Part shown: in pieces, positions 37,959 through 51,891 of the stretch
Position numbering within the stretch: position 1 is the stretch's first letter
Layout: the number at the start of each line of letters is the position of its first letter
Notes under the pieces: model-generated
The model's database searches: none
What the model was told of the DNA's origin: nothing
What the model saw: the letters and a program-made list of their open reading frames with translations, nothing else
Program-made: the position numbers and the translations under genes
DNA from: Serratia symbiotica
Lineage (GTDB): Bacteria > Pseudomonadota > Gammaproteobacteria > Enterobacterales > Enterobacteriaceae
Assembly (NCBI GenBank): GCA_900380265.1
Contig: LR025083.1
Location: 2,108,001-2,172,000 of the forward strand
DNA length: 64,000 bases
Direction: 5' to 3'

Positions 37959-38057
37959 TGTCAGTTCCAGGATGGGTAAAATCTGACATGAGTGCCAAAA
38001 TATGTTTAGGTAGACTACTGATTAATAAAGACGGTTTGTATACAAAGTACTTCTGAG
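37959..38057 (+). pseudogene. Gene-start fragment with a near-consensus ribosome binding site
   Basis: TAGGAGGATCTT precedes ATG 37,959 at good spacing. The frame runs 32 codons (MSVPGWVKSDMSAKICLGRL and 12 more) to a stop. A separate 60-codon frame ends 17 bases upstream at 37,941, giving an operon-like spacing. I cannot name either product. The likely reading is two adjacent decayed genes of which the second keeps its start signals. Confidence 0.3.
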
Positions 38058-38257
38058 TCAATATCAGCAGTAGACAATATTTAGAGCTAACATCTAGCTA
38101 TTATATAAAGCCAGTTCTTGGAATCAACAGATACAGAACCGCAGTGATTACCCTTACTGACAATAAACAGCGGTGATTAACAATTGAACCACATTTAACC
38201 TATACTACAATAAGCGTAGTGAGATTTTAACCTATCTACCTATGTAATTCCTTTTCA

Positions 38258-38288
38258 CTCACCCAGGTGGTGAGCACATCTAGCTCAC
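38258..38288. repeat. Three alternating arms
   Basis: CTCACC CAGGT GGTGAG is followed by GTGAGC ACATCTA GCTCAC; the central GGTGAGC is common to both hairpins. Confidence 0.65.
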
Positions 38289-39346
38289 ATTTAGTTTCTG
38301 TATGGCGAATGATTAGGCTAGCTCTCAACATCCCGATGCGGTGAATGTATAGCCAAAACATCTTAGAATCCGCCAGAAGCACTGTGCCGATGCTAAAATA
38401 AGAAAATTATAGTCGAAGTACTGAATAAGAAATATTCTAGTTGCTGTATGGATAAACAACGTTCAAATCTCGGAGCAATAAAGCGGTTATAAAGTTTGTT
38501 CTCTACACCGAGTTTTATCAAGTCCTAGTAAGCATCCAAAGTGTTTCTCTATCAATGAGAACTTATCGTATTCTATATTGCAATTATAATAGAAAGATTT
38601 AAAATAATATCATTTATTTCTCTAATAAAAAGGCGATGCCGTTTACCGACATTGCCCGGACAGGTTAACTACCGGTCTATAATATTTTTTGGCGGCCCAT
38701 GTCTTAGCCTCAACAATAACAATTATACCTTTATACAACATTAAGATATTATCGACCTCATTTAGGGGAGCACTAAATGATCAAGCTCTATACGGTGTAG
38801 TATTCTATATAAACAAAATATTACCTCTTTGCTATTTTTACGCCGCCATCGGCGATTAACCGGTTTTGAAATGAGTGCGGTCGCTATCTACCGTGCTATA
38901 TTCAAGGAGATACTCCTAAATATTTATGCGTCCATTTTTTCTTTCTCTTACTCACTACTGCACCCAGTAACTGAAACCTGTCTAATCTTTCCTACATCAC
39001 CTATTTTAGGCTCACTTTCACACGTCAAGGACGCATGTCTCGATGTAAACATTCGCTACCACTTTATATCTGGAATATATAAGGACTATAGTACGCCTCT
39101 TCAGTTGTTTCCAATTAAATAATTTATGCGGCGGCTTCTGGCTAGCACTGCTTTCTGGAGACAGCACTGACTTAACGCCTTTTTAAGGTTGCCGCCAAGC
39201 CAATGCGACCACAACTATTTTCAGCACATACGAACAAAAGTTACTTGATACCTAAGGTGGTGACCAAAGTCCTGCTATGTGTCTCTTTCGGTACGCTGAC
39301 TTAGCTCCAAGTTCTAAATTTTTTTGCTAATGTGAAATTCATGCAG

Positions 39347-39363
39347 GCTCACTGAGAGTGAGC
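39347..39363. repeat. Hairpin, 7-bp stem
   Basis: GCTCACT / AGTGAGC, loop GAG. Perfect. Confidence 0.65.
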
Positions 39364-41240
39364 ATTCAGGGAGATGAGCACAGACATGCCTTCAGCTGCC
39401 TCCATCTGTGGAAATCAAGAAACTTTCAATATGGTCAATAACGAATACATAAATATGTACCAACTCTGGTTGGACCACATCAACTGGTGGCATCCTTACT
39501 GTACTGTGTCAATAGAGACACTAGATGAATAAAACCCTACGATTTACTCTTCGGACTACTTGGGTAATATTAGGCCTACAATCACTATATTGGTGCTGAT
39601 TAAGCGCTACACAAACAATAATTCAAAGCAAACAAACTACGCTATTAGCGGGCGGCCGAATAAAGCAAAATTAGCTCAACTAACATAAAAACCCACTTAT
39701 CCGCAATAGCTATGCGAGGTCGCCCATTCCAAATATAGAAGCCCAGGAGTAGCTAACTTGGAGAAATTTACACTGTAGGATAGTACGTGATCTACGTACC
39801 AAACTAGCCATACTCTTCTCAGAGAGCGAGGCTCACAACATGAAAAGCCTAACTCATCTAAGTGCCAAATCATGCTTAAGAATTGAAGAATACCCGGGCG
39901 GGCAACATACTCGAACTCCATAAACAGACTTATTCCTTAATATACCAGATGAAAATGATCTGAAGTGATCAATCTATCAAATCACAGCTATAACTAAAGG
40001 CTGAGTGCGGCTGATATTTGAACACACAATACAACCAAAGTGGACTCTATAACATGGCTATCTACGGCCAATTTAACGATACAGCCGGCAAGTTATTGAG
40101 AGAGAACATGATTTTAACCCCGATTCCCGTAACACAGAATTTCGTGACTGCGTGCTTATTCCACAACTTAGTACCTCTTCTACCACCATTCTAATGTAGT
40201 TATTTTCTATGTAAAACTAGAAGCTTCTACCGTGATCGCTAAAGAGGACTCCTTCTTAAAATATACGATTTTTCCAATAAATCTTTCGACACACAGGAGG
40301 ATGGCGATACTGCTCTCATCCATATCCTAGCTAACGCATAGTGAAAATGGGCCCGAGGCACCGACATTACCTAGCCTAACCTACTCAATCGTGCTCACAT
40401 CGTCAATCATCAGACTCTAGTGATGAGTAACGGGCAAGAAAAAGAGGCGAACCCAAGTAGGTCAAGGCAACCGCGCTACAGAAGGCAATGTTCCTAAACA
40501 CAAGTCACGTGCCTCTATTGATTAAGATATAAGAAAACAATATTTATAAAATCAACCACCCAATCTTAGCATCCTTTCCTGCAGCTAAAGCCCCCGATTC
40601 ATAACGAACGAACAACTATGTAATAGCAAAAATAACAACACGTGGCGAACTTCATTCCTTCAACCGAGCGATTAAGCTTGACGCCTGGTTAAAAATAGTT
40701 CCTAATATATACGACTAAATTAGTTAAGGTAGTTCACCTACATAGAGTTGATTATATCGTGATGAATAGGCATTTTGAGAGCAGGATGACTATTTACTGC
40801 CATCTCAATCACAATTACCGATTGAGAATCTATAAAGTAAAGCGCATGGGATACGAATCAGAATACTAGTATGTAACTGGACCATATTGCCTTCTTGAGA
40901 CTGATTAACACTTTAACTAAAAGGCAAAATCGCCTGTTATCTATCGATCAAAGTCAAAAGATAGGGAGAACCTATAGTCACAAAGGGAAGAGCCCGCTCT
41001 TGTCATCATTGTATAAAGCGCTCAAATCATCCATTTATGATGCCGAATCAGTATAAAAAGATAAAACTCCCTAATGATCAACAACTAAAAATCAATCTCA
41101 ATCTGCTAGATTACCCCGGATAAAGGAAGATGACGCCCAACCTTTAATCACAGCTGAGCACCTCTAATGAAAACGCTACTTTCCAAATAGGCTGCTGAGA
41201 CGCCCATGGTGAAGCACTTGACCTCAGATTACAGGTGACT

Positions 41241-41261
41241 CTTCTACTAGATACGTAGAAG
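41241..41261. repeat. Hairpin, 7-bp stem
   Basis: CTTCTAC / GTAGAAG, loop TAGATAC. Perfect. Confidence 0.6.
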
Positions 41262-42013
41262 GGATTTAACCCTTTCTTTTATAAAGAGATAAATTTCTTC
41301 TCTTCCCCATCATACACAACATTTACATCAATGATATATTTGTGGCAATCTAATACAAATTAGACACCATCGAATGGTAGTAGCTATATTTAGCTAATGT
41401 CAAACCCCATACAGCACCGCTTAAAGCGCATGTTTTATGTATTGCATTTCTACAGAGCGCTTCAAGTGAGTACTTCACCCGAAACAAACTATAAATCAGA
41501 CTGGCTGTATCCTAACATAGCGATAACAGATAATGAGTGATTGACGTAGCACCTTGGGAGTGGGTTAATCTATAAATACCCACATTAGTACTTGATAACA
41601 GAGGCACTTAAATAGGTCCCGCGTAGTACCCTACGGAATTACTACTGTGGCCTTTCTTTAGCTGCAAACTGTAATGGCAATCCCTTAAACTCAGTGATCT
41701 GCCTGCGCTAAAAAGATATCATTAGCTCCCTCACAGTGCTGGCAGTGCTTAAGCAAGTATTAGCATTAATCGGAAAACGGTTTTACTCTAGACTCCTGTT
41801 CACCTAATGTCGTGTACTATCTAGTAGTGATGAGCTTTAGATGTATCCCAGTTCTTGAGGCGGTATGTAATGATCATGACAATTTAAAATGGCACTATGT
41901 GAACTCTTAGGATAGGCTAAAAAATGATAAGCAAATTACGTCCATACGCTTGAATGTACTTGCTGGTACTGCATATGGATGCAATCTGCAAGAACTATCT
42001 GATAGTGGTATAA

Positions 42014-42035
42014 TGTTGCTAGAAGATTAGCAACA
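42014..42035. repeat. Hairpin, 8-bp stem
   Basis: TGTTGCTA / TAGCAACA, loop GAAGAT. Perfect. Confidence 0.7.
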
Positions 42036-43158
42036 CAAAGCAAATGCTTTCAAGCAAGGACTAACACCTGCTTGACGTCCCTTGCAGATCGCACTCGTTA
42101 CCGACCATAAACTACGCAGTTAGAAAGCCATTCCACCCAAAAGCTAGGCTTCAATAAGCGGGATGTTATCCACTTACCTATTGCGTAACTTACTTACTGG
42201 ACAAATAGCATTTTAGATTGAAATCAACTGTTCCCGCCTAGAGAGACAAGCTCATTCACTGCTCTGAAATACACTAATACCCCATTACTGTGTTGCCAGT
42301 GTATTCATAATACAGAACGCATCGATTGAACCGGCACCTGACTGGCATACAGCCAGCAACTCTGTATCAAAGGAACTACCTTACCTATCGTTTGCCTAGT
42401 GAACCCAAACGAGGGCAATAAGATTATTCAGAGCAAAGGTAAGACAATAATGAAGGCTATCTATTCTTCATCGTATCTTTCATACTTCTTAAAGACAATG
42501 GCTATGTGCTATCTAGCCAATGATGAAAGACTAATGTGGCTCATGCCCTCCACTGTTAGGCAACTATCACGGATAAAGGCCTGATGTTATCAGCGATAAC
42601 GATAAATTAGTAAACATCACAATCACAGCAGAGCCTACAGTCTTCTAACGTGCAGACTCTAATATTTATTAGACCACCATTAGAATCCGATTACACACTC
42701 GTGTACTGTTAGATTAATGTTAGTATTGCCTCCCTCGACTACTGAATAAGAATCAGTGGCTTCTATTTTTTCATTAGTGCCAGGATTGTCAGCGCGTATA
42801 CTGACACCAGTTTGTATGTTCAGCGAAGACGAATCGGCACATTGCTTGTAGTACAGCTCGAAGACTTGCCATATCGACCTCACGGCTATCCTAGCCAAAC
42901 CTTATGTTTAGCTGGCGGTTGGCAGCCCTCAATGATCCACACGCCGGCAGCTGCGAATTCGATTCCGATCATATTTCCTTAACAGCGTTTCGGCACGCTA
43001 CTAATTGAGCGTAAGTTGAGCAATAAAATCGATGCTGTGATGTCCGTCTACCCATCTAAGCCTTCGCTAGCTTACTCTTATTGTACTGCCTTGCACTAGA
43101 AAAGTGCTAGCGACAAACTTGCCAAAAACCTGAATAGTGTCCAGGGAAATAGGAGAGC

Positions 43159-43564
43159 ATGACACTATGTATTTACAATCTGTATAATAACCCATGCTGG
43201 CAATACAATCCAACCATCAAAAATGAACGCCACCCGCAGATAATGCGAATGGAACCCAGAGTTGACACTAGTGACCATAGAAAGGACGATTTACGGCGCG
43301 GTGATACCTGGCGATTCCGTCCAGAGCAGGTCGGCTCAACATGCTCCGGTGAGCAGCATGGATTACACGGAACAAGCAAAGAAAAATCTCGAAGAGCAGA
43401 CAAGCATGTTCGTGAATCGCATAACGCTATTTAAGATCGAACCCAAGCCACTGCGTATCGTATGTACGATGAGTGCTTGTGTACAGAATACCACCGCATC
43501 AGGCGATAGCTCTGATGAATATCATCATCTATCCTCTATGTATTCCAGTACCTGGAATACCTAG
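43159..43564 (+). pseudogene. Probable decayed coding segment, frames split
   Basis: ATG 43,159 follows a purine-rich AGGAGAG and opens 91 codons. A second + frame (43,262-43,564, 100 codons) overlaps it, and its middle reads like ordinary protein (SMDYTEQAKKNLEEQ, then ITLFKIEPKPL). The arrangement suggests one gene with its start in the first frame and its body in the second after a frameshift. No family recognised. Confidence 0.25.
43540..43560. repeat. Hairpin, 9-bp stem
   Basis: GTATTCCAG / CTGGAATAC, loop TAC. Perfect. Confidence 0.75.
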
Positions 43565-44828
43565 AGTACAGCGCATCCGTTCCTAACTACTGTGTATATT
43601 ACTCTAGGCTGACGGCTTACGATGGTAGAGAATACCAACTTGTTAAAAGGCTAGTGCGTAATCAGCAGAGACACATTAAACTCCCTATGGGATTGCATTC
43701 CAATATACTTAACAGCGTGCTACTGACCTGTATATCTTCGCCGACAGCCAAGTAATGCAGGATCGGCGTAACTATTAAAGATATTGCTCAATTTTCTGGA
43801 CAATCACAGTATGGAGATCAATGCCACTGACTTCAATCCCAAGAAACCTAACGGTTACCGCTTTTCAAAACATGAAAAACAACAGGAAAAGAAAAGTGTA
43901 TCCCCATAGCATCACTACCTAAGTTTCACCTTTCAGAAACATTCTTTCGATACATCCTGAATCAACTCTGCCCGTAATGCCAGGAACCCAGCACAGACAC
44001 CGTTAACCGTAGCTACCATACCGCCCGACTACAGGCAGGCATGCGTGCAACGAGATCGCTCGCCATACACCATCGCACAGATGGTTTGTATCAACCTTAC
44101 CCTATGCATGAATAAAACAAATGAATAACAATGTTAGATAAGCTAGAAAAGCCACCACACTGCCGGCAACCATACCTATGATGGCAGCAAGCTACTCCAG
44201 CGGATGAATTGAATCTGGCAGCGAGGAGGGATATCAAGCGCAGTATGGGAGGGTGTGTTGACTGCCAAAGTGTCTTTTCCATAACACGAGCACCTATAAG
44301 CTTCTATGTCACCATGCTAGCCATAAAGGTTATAGTTAGCTAATACAGTACCTCGATGAGGTAAAAACCTAAGTCTATAAACCGTTCTTACCCAAATACT
44401 GCTTCACAATCACAAACCATAGCAGACATGGTATTAACACAATCCCACCGACAATGCTAACTCTATATAGCTATCCGGGCGAGTGGAAGCCAGAATGCGC
44501 GGATCAAATACGCAATCCTGTCAGACACACCAGACTCTTATCTACCAACATCACTCTCGTAAGAGAAATAAATGCTGCTCCAATACGAGGGGATATAACG
44601 ACCCGTGATGTTGACACCCTTGTACTGATTACTGCAAACACGCTTAAACGCCAGAAAAAACCTGCGCTATAGGAGAAGCGCTAGCATATACGAAGTGCTC
44701 ATAATCAATTCACTATACAATCTAAAGGCAATCTTAAACATAAGATGGACAGGATGATGGAAATATATCGGTGATAACCTTAAGCCTGTGCCTTTCCCTA
44801 CCTACGAATTTGCGCTCACTTAGATATA

Positions 44829-44851
44829 GTTGCAATCCTCTATATTGCAAC
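44829..44851. repeat. Hairpin, 8-bp stem
   Basis: GTTGCAAT / ATTGCAAC, loop CCTCTAT. Perfect. Confidence 0.7.
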
Positions 44852-45592
44852 ACCTGCGCGAACTGGCGCGACTGTGAGCGCCCTAGAAGTCTTGTGTCCG
44901 GATGAGTAACTCAGTTTAACTATTGGCTACAGCCTGGTAGCACACACACTAAAATGCTGTAACGCATAAGATCTAGATCTAGCATAGTGCAAAACTCCGT
45001 GAGGATACCAACTTCTCCCTTAGCCAACCTAGCCAAGCTAATCTTGCTTTGAATTCATTTTATTAGCGATACACACAAAGTATAATTCAACAATCTGACA
45101 GGAATTGCAAACTTCATTCCATGCTCTTGCAATCATGCTACGTCCCGGCATCATGGATATAGGCTGGACACATCACTCACCTGTTAGTGGTCTTATCCAA
45201 GTAACAACAGCTGGTGAAGCTAATCTAGTAATAGACGCCAGCCTTCACGGTAATACCATTAACTGTAATTTTTACGAAAGGATGTGCATATGTATTCAGC
45301 TCGGTTGCCACTCACTCTCAGTATGAAGTGACGGGTAAGAATTAAGTGAAAATATGTGCTGAAATCCCTAAATTTGGCAAATCTCTCAGATTGTATGGTT
45401 GTATAGGGCACACCTAAGGTGATATCGTTGTCTAAGGCAAATCTTCAAGGACTAGACACCTCTCACCTGAGGTGAAGGCACCTTACACCATTAATCTAAT
45501 AACTGATATACTGTCCCGAGACGATTAGTAATAACTATAATAATATTATCTTATGGGTTATAGAATTAGCATGCACACTTCTTCTTTGAAGA

Positions 45593-45612
45593 CAGTGTCA
45601 AGGAATTGACAC
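45593..45612. repeat. Hairpin, 8-bp stem
   Basis: AGTGTCAA / TTGACACT, loop GGAA. Perfect. Confidence 0.7.
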
Positions 45613-48128
45613 TACACTACGTGGCACGATAAATCGCAAGAGCCGCAACATGGGAGCTCGTGTTACCACCTTGTAGTAAGTGTAAGAAATTCATAGCGGA
45701 AAAACCCGCAGTAAAACTTACTGAAAGCACGGTCTAGTAAGACGTCAGGCAGAAGTGTTAGGCAAGTTTTACCACTATCTGTTCATACCTTAGATCCCTC
45801 AACGCTACACAATAAGGATTGTTACTATGATAACCTACTTAAATAGTACTTCGACCTGCAGTACACTAGATAAGTAAATATTTGTACATCTAGACCTATG
45901 GTTGCAAAAAGAACATGCAGAGTTGAGCTGAAGCCGACAAGCAATAAAACATAATCAACCCTCTATCCCGATTGATAGGACTGTCGAAATACTTAAGTTA
46001 TGCGTCTAATAACAGGCTAAGTTATGCCGAACACCTCTAAACCGAAATACTTCCACCAATGGTGCTTACTGTGGCATGCTAACAGCGCAGTCTAGAATAG
46101 CAGTCTAGGTCCTCTAGTGCTAGCTTGTGGAACAAAGTTCTGGACACGCATTCAGGGAATACACTTAAGTAATGACTGAATAAGGCGTAAAAGTAAAGGT
46201 ACATAGCTATGTAAATCCATGAGCTGACATTCTCAGCAAGGACATAAAGGGTCCGCTATCCAAAACTAGCCAGAGGTAGAATTAACGCCTAGAAAGTCGT
46301 GAGGATAAGCGTAATAATCCAAATAAAGGATCCTGTATTCCTCATACTACAACGCTTTCAGTTCACTGACTGAATTCCCTCAATGAGCGATTAAACACTT
46401 CTTCTTGAAAAAACGCCGCCTAATCCACTCGGCATTATCGACTACGGCTTCGGTACTACTACAAGAACACTCATGCCCGTTCTTGATAACCTCAATCTTG
46501 CTCGCAGAAAAGTTAGGGCGGCTATATTGGTGCATTAATACACACTCAAGTCAAAGGCAAAAAGATAATAATATTTATTATTTTACGCTAATACGCGGCA
46601 TGAACCTGCTAATTCCTCCCCCCCCTTAGTCCTCCGCATTAAGTTTGAGTTCCTGTCCACCTTCGATACGCTGTTAAGCATCACTCTCTCCTATGCCTGT
46701 CCCCTATAGCGACAGAGACTAAATTAAAGGTGTGGCGCTAAAAACCGTAAACTTTCATATATCAAAAATCTTATCAAGTAACCTAACGGCTACCAATAGA
46801 AGTTCAAGCTGTTTTTACACACCATTCACGCTATCGGCAACGCTAGGCTTCTCTGACAAGTTTATATCAAGCAACCCCTTCCAGTTCTAACATCAAACGA
46901 GTCAAGGGAATCAAGCCGGTAAATACGATCATAGTTAACCTGAGTGTCCTTAAAAGCATTCACTTTGATCCAAAATTTGCTACATAGGACTTTGAGATAG
47001 ACGGAAGGCGCATGCGCGACAGAGGACGAAGTCATATTAGCAAGCTGCTATATCTACCTAGAGCTTTCACCGCTAGTGGTTTTCTCCAAGAAAGAGCATG
47101 ATGAGATTGCCAGTTTATGTTCGAACGTCCTAGCCAGGCTAGCATCCGTATCCGAATTCACGGCATAGAGCATGATCCCTATAAAGAGGGTATAACCCGT
47201 ATTTTGTTGCATTAGGGTAAGGTTTAGTACCGCTAATAACAGCACTCTAACTCGCGATCATACACACGCTATCCGGCTTGTCACCATTATGGTGATGAAC
47301 GCAATTATCAGTGATATCTTTACAAGCAAACCCTCACCACGCTATTCGCCCAGAGATCGAGCGCCTTACCAGCGACATACTACCTCTTACCATGCAGGCT
47401 ATAAGCACCCATCGAGCCACCCGCGTCGGCTTATCTCTAGCGCGATGCTGGATTTGAATAGGGCGACACCCTTATTCTTCTTAGCATAAGGCGATTATCT
47501 CTCCCCTGCAGCAACGCTGACTAACGTTTGGAAGAAAGCACACGGGCACATACTCTTTTATTGCGTTTCTTATCCAGCAGTAGGTCAGGCGTTATGATAG
47601 CCTGCCGCAGCAGAGTACTTTGAATCGTATGCAATGCATAGCAGAACGTAAAACTAAAAACGCTTGCATCTGTCACTATGCGCATCTAAAAAACCTAAAC
47701 CTGAGAAAAATTCTTTAGTTCTAGTAAAAACCCATGACATTTCGAATTAGTAGGTCAAGTCTACAATCAAAGGAAAAATTGAGGTGCACTCTTTCAGTGC
47801 TAACACAACCACCTAGCCCAAACTACGTTACAGAAATGCTATTATAATGATTGGCCGCGCAACTGAATTGGCATCACAAACCAGACAACAGTACTAACTA
47901 AACTAGGACTAAGAGGGCCGGAGCTGTTCTGATGATTTGTTTCACTCTGCTCTTAAGAGGCAAGGAATTGGCGATGCGGAAGCGATTTTCCTGTGTTTAA
48001 AGCACTGGTACCTTGGATGTACTACGGCATACCGATAGGCATCACATCCAGAACACACGGTAACCCAGACACACACGAGTGGAGAAGTCAAGAAGGCGTA
48101 AATACTACACAGTTCCGCTGTTAAAGAT

Positions 48129-48166
48129 ACCATGATAACGCTGTCCCATTATCTAGTTATCATGGT
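48129..48166. repeat. Hairpin, 11-bp stem
   Basis: ACCATGATAAC (48129-48139) pairs with GTTATCATGGT (48156-48166) across 16 nt. Perfect. Confidence 0.85.
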
Positions 48167-48392
48167 TAATAGTCCTCATAACAATGATGAATTTTAGTAT
48201 ATCACCCATCAGATACAGTCTAATTCTCGTCTTAATTAATTGCCCTAACTACAGTTGTGCAAAGATTAAGTAATAGCGCCAGTACGCCATAAACTACACC
48301 TATTAGCGGGTTGGTGACGCTAGTACAGTACACGCGGTATTGATGACGTATATGCATGATGAATCTTGCCTTCCAAGCGCGAAGTCAACCAA

Positions 48393-48427
48393 AGACACTA
48401 TCTCTCATACTAGGGAAGATAGTGTCT
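48393..48427. repeat. Hairpin, 11-bp stem
   Basis: AGACACTATCT (48393-48403) pairs with AGATAGTGTCT (48417-48427) across 13 nt. Perfect. Confidence 0.85.
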
Positions 48428-50881
48428 GGTTTCCGATTCGTACCCAACACCAGGCATAGAAAACTAAGAACGTGGCAAAGTAAGGTGCGAATATTATAAC
48501 AACCTTAGAGGGATTGCGCAGGCACCTCGACTTAGAGGTAAACCTTCAAGAAAGGTAACAATATGCGGGAACCGCAGCTTCATTTTATCTGCTAGAAAAA
48601 TATGGAATGGCGATGACTCTCTCTAGATGACAAACCTCCCGTGCTAATCGTTATCGCTAAGAAGCGCTAAGCCGTTACCGACTACAAACCGCAGTAGGCG
48701 AGGAAGAGCATCTGTACGAGAATCTCACAAGAAACCAGAATCGCATCCAAGAGTAGCCTCGTGATAGCTGTCACTTATGATGATTAAGTAGTAAACGACA
48801 AACACATAAAGATCAAGTCATTAGGCCGGTTTCATTTTCCTGGCCCGCACTCATCAGCACTACAACAGGCTGGCCGATAAGAGCCAAATAAGCTAGCGAT
48901 CATGACCATATACCAATCAAAATCGGGGATGGTAGCATTACCACTTTATATGAGTGTTGTATTCTTAATAAGTGCGGCCTTATCAAACCCTAAACTTAGC
49001 ATCAACGGTATCCAGAGTGCTTATTCTGCCCATTATCTCCTGGATTCCCATTAGGACCGCCACGTAACTTATACCTCACTAAAACACTCTACAAATACTG
49101 ATCTGCCCTAACTCCAGTATTCGCCCTCCTATTTACGCTCCTTCGACATGTTTTACTATGAATTTAATAAATCACAATCGGTCGATTACACTAAGAAACA
49201 TTGTAATACGGTGCATCATACCATTTGGCTTTCTCTGCACATCCGCACAGGAGGCTACTTGCGCAAGCCAGGACATTAAGGCACGGTTCCACGAACTGCC
49301 TCGCATGAAAAACACACCGAATGGCTATTCTATTACGTCAGTATACCCAACCAGCGCCAGCCTCGCACTTAGAGAAAAAAGGGACCTTTATTAAAGGTGA
49401 GATTAGCACGTAAGCAGAACACCTTATTTCTACTGAAGATCACCATTAGGCAGGTTAGCACTGATCTTCTGATGCATCAAATATGATACAAATAAGATAA
49501 AGAAGTTTATATAACACGGCACCGTGCTGGGACAACTCATAGTACCTAACAACAACTAAGCGTATCCGTCAGCAGTTGCTACATGCAAGGGTATACAGAA
49601 ATATTGATTACACGATGCTGTCGGTCAAACTCTTCGGAAAGACGTAGAATCTACTCAACAACCAGGTCTAGATATTGCGTCATAAATTCCCCACTAACCC
49701 TCACCGACCACACCCAACTGCTAATTCACACGCGAACCGATGGCTGTCTCCTAAAAGAACCAGCTACGACGGCGGCCAGTTTAAACTCACCCAACCATAG
49801 ACTCCACTTTGCTGGCAGAATGCAATTCTTATGCTAAAAGAAGAAATCTGCCTACCAGAATACGAGAAAAATTAGGATTAGATATCAAGTATTGCCGGTG
49901 TGCGTACCATAGCAATTGAAATAACTTGCAGTCTTAGAAGAAGACCAGCGGTAGGGTGCTTCGCGCAATCCTTGCTAGAGTGGAGTAGTTAAAATTAGAA
50001 TCATAAAAAAGCGACAAGTATGCCGGGAGCAGTGCTTCACTTCTGGTGTGTTTTTTGAGCCTATCTAGCGATAGGGGTCAGCGACTATGCATAGTAGTTG
50101 CCCCTTGGCACAAAGCAGTTTCTGGTGTGAGAAAGGCTACGCTGACCCCGTCTAGCAGCTACGTAACGCTGGATATGGGCACTACTGCCGGTAGAAGCCT
50201 ATAAGGGAAAGTCGAGCTATAGCATACAATAGGTAATCTCCGTGCAATGAAAACTAAAAACAACTGGCGCAGTCAGCCGAAGAACTGGCCGCCGATATTA
50301 TTTCTAGCGTTAACCTAGACCCCCTATTAATGGATGAGGCCAGACTCAGATAAACCTGTTAGCATGGCTCTTTTAAGAACCTGTCGCTCGGGCGCTGACT
50401 GTTATCATCAGATGAATCCACTAATAACCAATATCACTAGCCTAGCGGATAACACCTTGACCGAGCCTGCTTTCAAGACCCTAGCAATAGTTAGCGCAAA
50501 CCCTCCAACCGACAGGCTCAAGACTATCACTGCAAAAACATTTAATGCTTAAAATAACTAAAGCGAACTGTTGTACCTATTCTGACTAATAATTAAACCC
50601 ACCGACTGTGTCTTCCTTCTAAGGTATAGGTTAGGAAAACGCTCTAGTAAATACAGGCGAAGCAGGTACAGGATTGATGCACGAAATAAGGCCGCTTATA
50701 ATCATGACGTTGTTCATCGACTGGAGATCGCATACTGCCGATGAAACGCCATCAGCACTACCGTGCCCTCCATCCTATCCGGGAGGAGCCACATCATAGC
50801 TGAATCAGACCGGTAGCCTACGTTACATTCATTTTATCCGCCTCTTAAAGTAACTAGGTGTAATGTGCGTCAATGATTAAA

Positions 50882-50934
50882 AGGTTCTGCGATGCAATCA
50901 GAACCGCTGCATTAGCTCTTCTTGGCGCAGAAGA
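50882..50934. repeat. Two neighbouring hairpins, 7-bp stems
   Basis: GGTTCTG / CAGAACC (50882-50904) and CTCTTCT / AGAAGAG (50915-50934) are 10 bp apart. Confidence 0.65.
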
Positions 50935-51856
50935 GTATTTCAGCGAGCCGTAGATATCTAGGATGATTATATGCCAAATCAGTAGTTCCATCTTGTCAGT
51001 TCAGCAACGGCTAACTAAATGATCTCATTTGGTGGAATACGTCAAAAGTATATTTTTTTGTTTAAAAGCGGAGAATAAGCAAGTGCTTCTTAATGGCGCT
51101 AGTAATAAAAAGAAATGAAAATATTATTTTCAGAAGAAGATGCTGAAAGCGGCTTCTTTCTCTATATTGCTATAATAAATCAGTGCATAAGAAATCACAA
51201 CCTCCTACAAAATTATGAATACCTATAGATTTATATTATTTGTACAATACGAATTATTGAAACGATCTACCTAAAGATTATACAAAACTAAATGCATTTA
51301 CTCATCATGAGTGACTGCTTAGTATTAAATCGGTTAAGCAATGATTACTATATGTCGGCTGGACATGTCATTCTGTTGTGCGCTCCCATCCAGTTGACGA
51401 ACGGATATACGGTCAATAATCTATACTGTATTCTTCGACAAGCCTTCAAAACGAACCAGATTCCCTATACTGGCGAGTATAGCAAGTTCTGATTTTCCAG
51501 ACATCTGATCGCTTCTCATCTAAACTAACACTGATAGTGCACCATTTTAGTCAAAAAAAAGGCGACATCAATCCCATACACTTAACGGCTCCGTAAGTTA
51601 GTTGCTTCAAGGAATGAGAACAACGTCATCTCGACCTCATTCTTTAAAAGAGGAAATACACTACACTTATCAGAATACAAGCATCGATACTCGCATTAAT
51701 TATGCCGATTTGGCCATTTTAACTAAAATACAGATAATACGCATGTTGCACTAGAGACGCAATCGGTATAATGATTCAACTTAGAGAGTCTAGAGGGCGC
51801 TATTAAATGGAATGATAAGAATCCCAGTCTAGTTTAGTGCAATAACCACTGCCGGT

Positions 51857-51891
51857 TATCGATAGCTATAATCACACTATAGCTATCGATA
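51857..51891. repeat. Hairpin, 14-bp perfect stem
   Basis: TATCGATAGCTATA (51857-51870) and TATAGCTATCGATA (51878-51891) flank the loop ATCACAC. A 7-bp hairpin (AGCTTAT CGGT ATAAGCT, 51918-51935) follows. Confidence 0.95.

Larger units (their letters stand above)
31000..51000. other. Gene desert, segment 4 (higher GC)
   Basis: About 20 kb with no intact gene. By eye the GC content rises from roughly one-third to 40-50% (for example around 36-37, 43-45 and 47-50 kb). Open frames are more frequent and longer (up to about 106 codons), often overlapping on both strands. This is expected of higher-GC former coding DNA in which stops have not yet become as frequent. Several good ribosome binding sites with short frames remain. 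The segment probably represents more recently inactivated genes, possibly including surface or secretion proteins, but no family could be named with confidence. Confidence 0.65.
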
